The notes beneath the pieces were generated by a model that saw only the letters and a list, made by a program, of their open reading frames with translations, did no database searches and had not been told where the DNA came from. 21,424 nt of DNA from JAXGYX01 sp964487355 (GTDB lineage: Bacteria > Bacillota > Clostridia > Saccharofermentanales > Fastidiosipilaceae). Shown piece by piece: positions 14,632 through 21,424 of the stretch (within the stretch, counting starts at the first letter, position 1; the number at the start of each line of letters is the position of its first letter). The stretch lies in the NCBI GenBank assembly GCA_964487355.1, contig CAZAPS010000028.1, positions 1-21,424 on the forward strand, written 5' to 3'. Made by a program: the position numbers and the translations under genes.

Positions 14632-15384
14632 GTGTCAAATTTTTATCGTTTTCATGCGCTGGATGTGGCGACCTACATCAAGTGGGCCCATTTAAACAAG
14701 CAAATGGAATCCAATGTGATAGGACACTTGTGGGAAATACGTGAATCCTGCTTGGTTTTTGACGGCTGTGAAGACTATGCTGATTTTGAAAATCAAGTGT
14801 TTTATGAATTGCATCAACTCTGGAGCCGCTCTTTTGTCGATGAGCATTCGGATTTATTGAATGCTTTGGATGAAGAACGTTATCCGATTAAGATTATTCG
14901 CAAAAACTACGCGCGGGTGGAACTTCGTTATAAATTGCTGACCTTGCATTTTATTCTGACGCCGCAACTGCCATATGTGAGGCTGGACCTCGGTGAGGAT
15001 CTACTAAATCTGGGATACAAACGGTGCGCCAAGACATTGGCCGAGTCCATTTTGAAACTGGTGGAGACACTGGGCCTGTCCATGGTGAAAGCCAACGGCT
15101 TCCCTTGCGATTCAGAATATCTACAGGACAGCAGTTATGTGCTGGTAGGACTCTCGGCACAGAGGGTCTCACAAATCAAAACAAAGAAAACCGGCGAGAG
15201 TCAAAAAACAGCCGGTGGATCGCTGCGGACGGCGAAAGACGCGGATGGTGAGAAAGAAGCCGTTTGGCGACCAAAATATGAACCTAAAACCGTCCATAAA
15301 AGGCCGGTCTCGTTAGACGCATTGGACAGCCGGCATGGAGCTCATCAAAAAGGAGCCGAGGACATGACGGTGCCCGAATCGTAA
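14632..15384 (+). CDS. Hypothetical protein with a disordered lysine-rich tail
   Basis: I do not recognise this 250-aa protein. Residues 1-175 look folded and mostly helical, with many aromatic residues and leucines (HFILTPQLPYVRLDLGEDLLNLGY) and no membrane segment or signal peptide. From about residue 182 the chain turns polar and low in complexity (KTKKTGESQKTAGG, then KDADGEKEA), so it is probably disordered. GTG 14632 is chosen because AGAGGTG (14621-14627) lies 4 bp upstream. The frame stays open back to a GTG at 14581, which lacks such a site. It ends 29 bp before the large activase gene in the same direction, so the two may share a transcript. No known catalytic motif was seen. Confidence 0.6.
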   Translation: MSNFYRFHALDVATYIKWAHLNKQMESNVIGHLWEIRESCLVFDGCEDYADFENQVFYELHQLWSRSFVDEHSDLLNALDEERYPIKIIRKNYARVELRYKLLTLHFILTPQLPYVRLDLGEDLLNLGYKRCAKTLAESILKLVETLGLSMVKANGFPCDSEYLQDSSYVLVGLSAQRVSQIKTKKTGESQKTAGGSLRTAKDADGEKEAVWRPKYEPKTVHKRPVSLDALDSRHGAHQKGAEDMTVPES

Positions 15385-15413
15385 ATACATCTGATTTTAG
15401 AAATGTAGAAAAA

Positions 15414-18400
15414 ATGTCAAATCTTATCATGAATTCTGAAAACACGCCCAACAAGCCTTTGCGCATGGGCCTGGATATTGGTTCGACGACCATCAAAATC
15501 GTCGTGTTGCGCGAGGATGGAACGGACGAGCTGATCCATAGCATGTACCGCCGGCACAATTCCGATATCAAGCGGGTGCTTGAAGACTCTTTTGCCGAGG
15601 TGCGCAAGGTTTTCCCCACTCAACAATTCCGCATGTCGATAACAGGCAGTGGCGGGGTGTCGGTGGCGGACTGGTTGGACGCTCCGTTTGTGCAGGAAGT
15701 GATCGCCGGGACGGAAGTGATCGAACGTCGTTATCCGGAAACCGATGTGATCATCGAACTTGGCGGAGAGGATGCCAAGATCACCTATCTCAAGCCGACC
15801 ACCGAACAACGCATGAATGGCACCTGTGCAGGCGGCACGGGTTCCTTTATCGATCAGATGGCTCAGTTGTTGCAGACGGACGCCGCGGGGTTGAATGAAA
15901 TGGCGTCTCGCCACGAAAATCTTTACCCGATCGCCTCACGTTGTGGTGTGTTCGCTAAAAGCGACCTCCAACCGTTGCTGAATGAAGGTGCTCCCAAAGA
16001 GGACCTCGCGGCATCGGTGCTGCAGGCGGTGGTCAACCAAACCATCGCGGGATTGGCGCAAGGGCGTCCGATCAGAGGCAATGTCGTTTTTTTGGGTGGT
16101 CCCCTTTACTTTATGTCTGAACTGCGGCACGCTTTTGAGCGCACGCTTTCCGAGTCTGTCCAATCATTCACGTTGCCGGACAAGGCGCAGCTGTTTGTGG
16201 CGGTTGGAGCGGCCATGCTCAGTCACTCTTCGCGTATTTTTCAACTGGCCGACCTTGAGTCTTTGTTCGATCAGGACGTCGTGCTGGGTGAGGACATCGC
16301 ACATATTCCGGCCTTGTTCGAAAGCAAGGAAGACAAACGCGAATTCGACGAGCGTCATAACAAGGCGAATGTCGATTTGCATGATATTTCCGAAGCGGAA
16401 GGTCCATGCTTTTTGGGAGTGGACGCGGGGAGCACCACGACAAAAGCGGTCTTGATCAACAATGATGGGGACCTGATGTTCACCTGGTACGGCTCGAACG
16501 AAGGCAGTCCGGTGGACAGCACGATAACGATACTAAAAGAACTCTATGCGCAACTGCCGGACAAAGCCTGGATCGCCCGTTCCTGCGTGACCGGCTATGG
16601 AGAGAATCTGATCCAGTCCGCCCTTCGTCTGGACGAGGGTGAGATTGAGACGATGGCACATTATCGAGCCTCGGAATATTTCCTGCCGGGTGTCAATTTT
16701 ATCATCGATATCGGTGGTCAGGACATGAAGTGCATGAGAGTGCGAAATGGCGTGATCGACAATATCATGCTCAATGAAGCCTGCTCATCCGGCTGTGGGT
16801 CGTTCATCCAGACCTTCGCGAATTCGTTGGGGATGGACACGCCGGCCTTCGCACAGGCGGCGCTGACCGGTGAACGACCGGTCGATCTGGGCACCCGTTG
16901 CACTGTCTTTATGAACTCAAGGGTTAAACAGGCGCAAAAAGAAGGCGCCTCGGTTGGTGACATCTCCGCCGGGCTGTCGTATTCAGTTGTGCGCAACGCG
17001 CTATATAAAGTCATCAAAATCAAAGACCCCGCTGAAATGGGCGAAAAGGTGGTCGTGCAGGGCGGCACTTTTCTTAATGACGCCATCTTGCGTTCGTTTG
17101 AATTGGTTTGCGGACGAAATGTGATTCGACCCAATATCGCGGGACTGATGGGCGCCTTCGGTTCGGCATTGATCGCCCGATCACACTGGGACAAGAAATC
17201 AAAATCAAAAATTCTCAATTTAAAGCAATTGGATGAGTTTTCAATGGGAACGACCTTTGACACCTGTCGAAAATGTGTCAACCTTTGCAAACTCACAATC
17301 TCAACCTTCGCCGACGGACATACGTATGTGTCCGGCAATCGTTGTGAGCGTGGAGCCGGTGTGGAAATTTCCGCCGAGCAGAAACTGCCTGATTTATACG
17401 ATTATAAATATAAGCGAACCTTCGCCCACTATCGGTCTTTGCCGCTGGATCAAGCTCCACGTGGCACGATCGGCATACCGAGGGCGTTGAACATATACGA
17501 GAATTATCCTTTCTGGCACACGCTGCTGACCGATCTTGGTTTTCGCGTCGTGTTGTCCGGGCGGACCACCCATGCGATATTTGAAAAAGGGATGGATACA
17601 ATTCCGAGCGAAAGTGTTTGCTATCCCGCGAAAGTCGCCCATGGACACATCCAAGATTTGCTGGACAAAGGTGTGCGTACAATTTTCTATCCTTCAATCA
17701 CCTATGAGCAAACTGAAAATTCTGACAGCGACAACTCATTTAATTGCCCGATCGTGATCTCCTATCCTGAAGTCATCCGTAACAACATGGACACGTTGCG
17801 CGAACAGGATATTCGCTATTACAATCCATTTTTGCCGTTGCACAATCCGGATAAGATGGTCGATAAAATCGTTGAAGTGTTCGGCGAATGGAAGATCACC
17901 AAAAAGGAAGCGCGTCGCGCCGTTGAGCTGGGATATGAGGAAACCGCGAAATATAAAGAAGATATTCTGAAAGAAGGCGACAAAGTGATCGCCTGGCTGG
18001 AGGAGAACAACCGTCAAGGCATTGTGCTTGCCGGACGCCCCTATCACGTCGATCCGCGGATCAACCATGGCATCCCTCAACTGATCAACAGCCTGGGTCT
18101 TGCCGTTTTGTCCGAGGATTCCGTTGCCCGACCCGGAGTGTTGCAACGTCCGATCCGCGTGGTGGATCAATGGACCTATCACACAAGGCTGTATGAGGCC
18201 GCGGCATTTGTCGCTCAGACGCCGAATCTGCAGTTGGTGCAACTCAATTCATTTGGCTGTGGCATCGACGCGGTAACGACTGATCAGACGCAGGAAATTT
18301 TGGAAAGTCAGGGAGACATCTATACCTGCCTGAAAATCGATGAAGTCAGCAACCTGGGCGCCGTTCGCATCCGTCTGAGATCATTGAAGGTCGCGATGGA

Positions 18401-19748
18401 AGAAAGGGAGGCGCACGCCAATGATTATCAGAAAAAGATCAGCGCGGTCGCCGAAGTTGAACGGTCCGCGGAAGAAGGGTCTCCGGCTCCGTATGTGAGC
18501 GAACGTGTTTCATTTACTTCCGAAATGGCCAAAGGTCACACCTTGTTGGCGCCGCAAATGGCGCCCACCCAGTTTGAACTGTTGGAAGCGGCTTTTGAAC
18601 CGTCAGGCCTGAATGTGCGCGTGTTGAAAACCGCCACAGCGGAGGATGTCGAGTGTGGCTTGAAATATGTCAACAATGACGCCTGCTATCCCACGATCAT
18701 CGTGGTGGGTCAATTAATCAACGCGCTGTTATCCGGTGACTATGATCCGGACAACACCTCGCTGCTGATCACTCAGACCGGTGGCGGCTGCCGCGCGACC
18801 AATTATGTCGCTTTCCTGCGCAAAGCGCTGAAAGACGCCGACATGCCACAGGTTCCGGTCGTGGCTTTGAGCGCCACCGGCATCGAGACGAATCCGGGAT
18901 TTAAGCTGGGCTTGCCGCTGATCCACAGGGCAATTCAATCATTGTCATTGGGTGATCTGTTGATGACTTGCGTGCTGCGCGTCCGTCCGTATGAAACGGA
19001 AAAGGGACTGGCGAACGCCCTCCATGATCGTTGGGTGCAAAATTGCCGCGCCTATCTGAACAACTCGGATAAAACATACTCCTATAAGCGCTTGATTGAT
19101 GCCATCGTGACTGATTTTGAAAACTTCGAGCTGCTTGACATTCCGCGCAAGCCGCGAGTCGGCCTCGTCGGTGAGATTCTGGTTAAGTTCCAGCCGGACG
19201 CCAACAACCACGCGGTCAAGGTCATAGAAGAGGAGGGCTGTGAAGCTGTCTTGCCCGGCCTTGTCGATTTTTTCCTCTACTGTTCGTACAATCCACAGTG
19301 GAAATACAAAGAGCTGGGCAACGGAGCCGTTGCTTCTCTGGGTGGAAAGTTTGTGGTGATGTTGCTGGAGAGATATCGCGCGCCGATCAAAAAACGCCTA
19401 AAGCAATCCGGAAAATTTATTGCTCCGGAATCAATCTATACGCTTGCGGATTACGCGTCGTCGATTTTGCAGCTGGGACACGCGACAGGAGAAGGCTGGT
19501 TTCTGACCGCGGAAATGATAGAATTAATTAAAAATGATGTGCCTAATATTATTTGCGCCCAACCGTTCGCCTGCTTGCCTAACCATGTGACCGGCAAAGG
19601 AATGATCAAAGAAATCCGGCGCCAGTACCCTGATGCGAATATTGTGCCAATTGATTATGATCCGGGTGCTAGTGAAGTGAACCAGTTGAACCGCATCAAG
19701 CTTATGATTTCAACGGCGATCAAGCGGGAGGAGACCATCCGTAAATGA
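15414..19748 (+). CDS. 2-hydroxyacyl-CoA dehydratase activase-like protein (double ASKHA, DUF2229, D-component-like C-terminus)
   Basis: This 1444-aa protein joins all parts of the BadF/HgdC family. ASKHA domain 1 (18-275) has DIGSTT (21-26) and the cluster cysteines C138 (GTCAGGTGSF) and C177 (SRCGVFAKSD). ASKHA domain 2 (333-590) has DAGSTT (337-342), C457 (EACSSGCGSF) and C496 (TRCTVFMNSR). Each pair fits the ligands of the [4Fe-4S] cluster bridging the activator dimer. A C618-x2-C621-x3-C625 site with C644 follows, then DUF2229 (about 685-905), then a segment like the HgdB-type dehydratase subunit (1045-1440; ITQTGGGCRATNYV at 1119-1132). HgdC-type activators use ATP to inject an electron into a radical dehydratase, but the substrate of these long forms is unproven. 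No ribosome binding site is seen, only an ATGTAG start-stop 5 bp before the ATG. The next gene follows after 9 bp. Confidence 0.88.
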   Translation: MSNLIMNSENTPNKPLRMGLDIGSTTIKIVVLREDGTDELIHSMYRRHNSDIKRVLEDSFAEVRKVFPTQQFRMSITGSGGVSVADWLDAPFVQEVIAGTEVIERRYPETDVIIELGGEDAKITYLKPTTEQRMNGTCAGGTGSFIDQMAQLLQTDAAGLNEMASRHENLYPIASRCGVFAKSDLQPLLNEGAPKEDLAASVLQAVVNQTIAGLAQGRPIRGNVVFLGGPLYFMSELRHAFERTLSESVQSFTLPDKAQLFVAVGAAMLSHSSRIFQLADLESLFDQDVVLGEDIAHIPALFESKEDKREFDERHNKANVDLHDISEAEGPCFLGVDAGSTTTKAVLINNDGDLMFTWYGSNEGSPVDSTITILKELYAQLPDKAWIARSCVTGYGENLIQSALRLDEGEIETMAHYRASEYFLPGVNFIIDIGGQDMKCMRVRNGVIDNIMLNEACSSGCGSFIQTFANSLGMDTPAFAQAALTGERPVDLGTRCTVFMNSRVKQAQKEGASVGDISAGLSYSVVRNALYKVIKIKDPAEMGEKVVVQGGTFLNDAILRSFELVCGRNVIRPNIAGLMGAFGSALIARSHWDKKSKSKILNLKQLDEFSMGTTFDTCRKCVNLCKLTISTFADGHTYVSGNRCERGAGVEISAEQKLPDLYDYKYKRTFAHYRSLPLDQAPRGTIGIPRALNIYENYPFWHTLLTDLGFRVVLSGRTTHAIFEKGMDTIPSESVCYPAKVAHGHIQDLLDKGVRTIFYPSITYEQTENSDSDNSFNCPIVISYPEVIRNNMDTLREQDIRYYNPFLPLHNPDKMVDKIVEVFGEWKITKKEARRAVELGYEETAKYKEDILKEGDKVIAWLEENNRQGIVLAGRPYHVDPRINHGIPQLINSLGLAVLSEDSVARPGVLQRPIRVVDQWTYHTRLYEAAAFVAQTPNLQLVQLNSFGCGIDAVTTDQTQEILESQGDIYTCLKIDEVSNLGAVRIRLRSLKVAMEEREAHANDYQKKISAVAEVERSAEEGSPAPYVSERVSFTSEMAKGHTLLAPQMAPTQFELLEAAFEPSGLNVRVLKTATAEDVECGLKYVNNDACYPTIIVVGQLINALLSGDYDPDNTSLLITQTGGGCRATNYVAFLRKALKDADMPQVPVVALSATGIETNPGFKLGLPLIHRAIQSLSLGDLLMTCVLRVRPYETEKGLANALHDRWVQNCRAYLNNSDKTYSYKRLIDAIVTDFENFELLDIPRKPRVGLVGEILVKFQPDANNHAVKVIEEEGCEAVLPGLVDFFLYCSYNPQWKYKELGNGAVASLGGKFVVMLLERYRAPIKKRLKQSGKFIAPESIYTLADYASSILQLGHATGEGWFLTAEMIELIKNDVPNIICAQPFACLPNHVTGKGMIKEIRRQYPDANIVPIDYDPGASEVNQLNRIKLMISTAIKREETIRK

Positions 19749-19757
19749 GGTGACGCC

Positions 19758-20846
19758 ATGAGCGAACATCATTATCTTCAAAAACTAACCCTTAAGGACA
19801 GCCGAGAGCTGGCCCTTAGGGGTTTTTTGTCCGGCTCACAAGCCGCGGTCAGACGTGAGATCCGCTCTTGGATGAACGGGAGTCCCGCGGGGGTTTTTTT
19901 AAAATACACCGATGGACAGTCTGTGCTTTGCGTGATCGCTTTGTTTCCAAGTCGTCCGATCGGTTCGAGCAGAATGACTTTGTACTGGCCCAGTGATGCG
20001 CGACAACCGGGGCCAATCGCCGGCTTGGTGCGTGAGCTGTTGGCGGATTTGCTGAATCGACTGTTTTTTCATCATGACCTGCATCGTGTCGAGTGGCTGC
20101 TGCCGGACACCGAGCATCTTTTGATCGAAACCGCGGTGGACGCGGGTTTCAAACAAGAAGGGACGCTAAGCGAGGCGGTGGTGGAGCGGAATATCTTTCG
20201 CGATGGAGTCTTGCTCGGCGCGGTGCGCTCCCAAAATTCCCGGCTAAATTACGGATTTGTCAATTTTTCCAATTTTCTCATCACTGTTTTAGGAGAATCA
20301 AATCTGATCCGTTCGATCGATCTGCTCGATCGCGAAGCACCGATTGAATCTTCATTTTTACGAGAGTGCGCGTACCGCCAAGGGCTGGCCGATGACAAGG
20401 GAGCTGTTTCGATACCGGACGATCTGCCGGTGGGGTGGGTCTCGGAAGTCGAGCTGCCTCAAGAGGTTGAGCTTTGTTGCGCGCAAATCAGTGAGTATGT
20501 GCGTGGCCAACGGCGCATGTTCGCGGGTATTCGGTTGGATGAAGCCGCCGGCACGACATTTCAATGGTCTGTTTGGCGCGCGCTAAGAGACATACCCTTT
20601 GGTCAGGTGCGTAGTTATCAAGAAGTGGCGGACACACTTGTGCCACAAGAGGGAGAAGAGAAAGAGGTGGGCAGCAGGCGCGCGAGGGCAGTTGGCGCGG
20701 CCTGCGGAGCGAATCCATTTATGCTGTTGATTCCCTGCCATCGGGTTTTGGGAAAAGACGGCAAGCTGACCGGTTTTAGTGGTGGAATTGATAACAAGGC
20801 GGCCTTGCTGGACTTTGAGTTGATGGGTGTGCGTCCGGACGCCTAA
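19758..20846 (+). CDS. GNAT-like domain fused to methylated-DNA--protein-cysteine methyltransferase (MGMT/Ogt)
   Basis: This 362-aa protein joins two parts. Residues 1-165 resemble a GNAT acetyltransferase: LHRVEWLLPDTEHLLIETAVDAGF (108-131), EGTLSEAVVERNIFRDGVLLG, then a basic end. Residues 265-360 are a clear O6-alkylguanine-DNA alkyltransferase: TTFQWSVWRALRDIPFGQV (266-284), RAVGAACGANP (310-320), the acceptor site P326-C327-HRV, and GKLTGFSGG (335-343). C327 would take the alkyl group from DNA in a suicide reaction. The middle (165-260) could be a poorly conserved MGMT N-terminal domain. GAGGTG (19747-19752) overlaps the upstream stop and lies 5 bp before the ATG. A terminator-like hairpin lies inside codons 10-24. 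The GNAT acetyl-CoA loop is weak, so that half may be non-catalytic. Confidence 0.88.
   Translation: MSEHHYLQKLTLKDSRELALRGFLSGSQAAVRREIRSWMNGSPAGVFLKYTDGQSVLCVIALFPSRPIGSSRMTLYWPSDARQPGPIAGLVRELLADLLNRLFFHHDLHRVEWLLPDTEHLLIETAVDAGFKQEGTLSEAVVERNIFRDGVLLGAVRSQNSRLNYGFVNFSNFLITVLGESNLIRSIDLLDREAPIESSFLRECAYRQGLADDKGAVSIPDDLPVGWVSEVELPQEVELCCAQISEYVRGQRRMFAGIRLDEAAGTTFQWSVWRALRDIPFGQVRSYQEVADTLVPQEGEEKEVGSRRARAVGAACGANPFMLLIPCHRVLGKDGKLTGFSGGIDNKAALLDFELMGVRPDA
19787..19828 (+). terminator. Terminator-like hairpin inside the start of the GNAT-MGMT gene
   Basis: AACCCTTAAGG (19787-19797) pairs over 11 bp with CCTTAGGGGTT (19814-19824), with one T-G wobble. An upper CAGC/GCTG stem has a 5-nt loop CGAGA (19803-19807). 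The T-tract is 19823-19828. It begins 39 bp after the stop of the activase gene, where a terminator would be expected, yet it lies within codons 10-24 of the next gene. It may be a partial terminator or an attenuator opened by translating ribosomes. Confidence 0.75.
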
Positions 20847-20981
20847 AGCACTTGGCGTCGATCATGAGAAGACGGTGAGCCATGGGTCAGATGAGGCCAC
20901 GCCAGTCGCAGAAATATTGACCATCGTTCAATGAGATATAAATCAAGATCCCGCGAAAAAACGCAGGGTGAGCCGCAAAAC

Positions 20982-21016
20982 AAAAAAGCACCTGATATCG
21001 CTAGATACCGGGTGCT
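20982..21016 (-). terminator. Rho-independent terminator of the tRNA operon
   Basis: Read on the minus strand, AGCACC and GGTGCT pair at the base. A single C/A mismatch follows, then GGTATC pairs with GATATC (one G-T wobble) around the loop TAGC. Six T (A at 20982-20987 on the plus strand) close it. It lies just after tRNA-Lys(UUU). Confidence 0.88.
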
Positions 21017-21017
21017 T

Positions 21018-21093
21018 TGGTGACCCACTGGGGGCTCGAACCCCAGACCCCTTGATTAAAAGTCAAGTGCTCTACCAACTGAGCTAGTGGATC
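21018..21093 (-). tRNA. tRNA-Lys, anticodon UUU
   Basis: On the minus strand the acceptor GATCCAC pairs with GTGGGTC (one T-G wobble). The D arm is TAGCTCAGTTGGTAGAGC. The anticodon stem CTTGA/TCAAG encloses the loop CTTTTAA, giving anticodon TTT (plus-strand 21058-21060). The T arm contains GGTTCGAGCCCC, and CCA is encoded. It is the last gene of a three-tRNA operon. Confidence 0.96.
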
Positions 21094-21096
21094 GTC

Positions 21097-21171
21097 TGGC
21101 TGGGATGGCAGGGATCGAACCTGCGAATGCGGGAGTCAAAGTCCCGTGCCTTACCGCTTGGCTACACCCCA
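21097..21171 (-). tRNA. tRNA-Gln, anticodon UUG
   Basis: On the minus strand the acceptor TGGGGTG pairs with CATCCCA (one G-T wobble). The D arm is TAGCCAAGCGGTAAGGCA. The anticodon stem CGGGA/TCCCG encloses CTTTGAC, giving anticodon TTG. The T arm has GGTTCGATCC, with discriminator G and an encoded CCA. It sits 3 bp before tRNA-Lys(UUU). Confidence 0.96.
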
Positions 21172-21197
21172 ATGTAGTCGCGCGTCGGGGGGGGGAA

Positions 21198-21275
21198 TGG
21201 GGTGGAATATGGGTTTCGAACCCACGGCCTCCAGATCCACAATCTGGCGCTCTAACCGACTGAGCTAATCCCACC
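21198..21275 (-). tRNA. tRNA-His, anticodon GUG
   Basis: On the minus strand the acceptor GTGGGAT pairs with ATTCCAC (one G-T wobble). The extra G-1 (plus-strand C at 21275) faces discriminator C73, the hallmark of histidine tRNA. The anticodon stem CCAGA/TCTGG encloses TTGTGGA, giving GTG, and CCA is encoded. It is first in the operon. The spacer to tRNA-Gln contains a run of nine C on the minus strand. Confidence 0.96.
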
Positions 21276-21315
21276 ATGTGATAAAAATGTTGTTTCGACA
21301 CGCGACACATACAGC

Positions 21316-21344
21316 ATTATAATCACGATGAATGTAGATGTCAA
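21316..21344 (-). promoter_or_regulatory. Consensus sigma-A promoter of the tRNA-His-Gln-Lys operon
   Basis: Read on the minus strand, TTGACA (plus-strand 21339-21344) and TATAAT (21316-21321) are both perfect, with a 17-bp spacer. The -10 box lies 40 bp before the 5' end of tRNA-His. Nothing else is recognised in the last 80 bases of the window. Confidence 0.92.
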
Positions 21345-21424
21345 ATCAAATTAGAGCATAATGAACTGTGGTTAATTGCAATCCGAAGTGCACACATGGG
21401 TATCTACTTTGCTCTGCAAATTCA

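Noticed and set aside
15414..19748. The large ASKHA protein considered as the missing corrinoid activator (RACo)
   Set aside because: RACo proteins have a plant-type [2Fe-2S] ferredoxin domain and a single ASKHA-like domain. This protein has the double ASKHA, DUF2229 and dehydratase-like layout of the HgdC/BadF family instead, and lies 9 kb away.
1..21424. CRISPR arrays, insertion sequences, prophage or toxin-antitoxin modules
   Set aside because: No regularly spaced repeats, transposase, integrase or terminal inverted repeats were seen on either strand.

Overview
The window looks like a piece of an anaerobic Bacillota (Clostridia-type) chromosome, probably from a draft or metagenome assembly. 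Base composition is near 50% GC. Most genes have strong AGGAGG-type ribosome binding sites, and all four tRNA genes encode CCA. The core genes fit this group: RqcH/NFACT, QueH, ruvCAB, and a long 2-hydroxyacyl-CoA dehydratase activase-like protein. I cannot name the genus. One 100-N gap is present, flanked by a 55-bp duplication that marks it as an unmerged contig joint.

Positions 243-6341 hold a corrinoid methyl-transfer locus. Two UroD-superfamily methyltransferases are present. One is MtaA/MtbA-like and carries a fused C-terminal thioredoxin-like CxxC domain. The other has a GCCEP motif, as in methyltransferase I of O-demethylase systems. With them are a B12-binding corrinoid protein, a G3E/CobW-type GTPase, a cysteine-rich DUF2284 protein and a PocR-AraC regulator. 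A strong terminator separates the corrinoid gene from the regulator. No recognisable RACo corrinoid activator or MtrH-type folate methyltransferase lies in the window, so this is the best candidate here for an incompletely described system. The methyl donor and final acceptor cannot be read from the sequence.

Positions 6363-14509 are mostly housekeeping. They hold a tRNA-Lys(CUU) with a perfect consensus promoter and its own terminator, an AlaX-type alanyl-tRNA editing protein overlapping an EamA transporter, then ruvC-ruvA-ruvB-queH. queH and the oppositely transcribed rqcH overlap at their 3' ends by 59 bp. A small basic two-helix membrane protein follows.

Positions 14632-20846 contain an unrecognised 250-aa protein, a 1444-aa double-ASKHA activase/dehydratase-like protein, and a GNAT-MGMT fusion (DNA alkylation repair). 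A terminator-like hairpin with a six-T tract lies inside codons 10-24 of that last gene. The right end carries a minus-strand tRNA operon, His-Gln-Lys(UUU), with a perfect TTGACA-N17-TATAAT promoter and a terminator.
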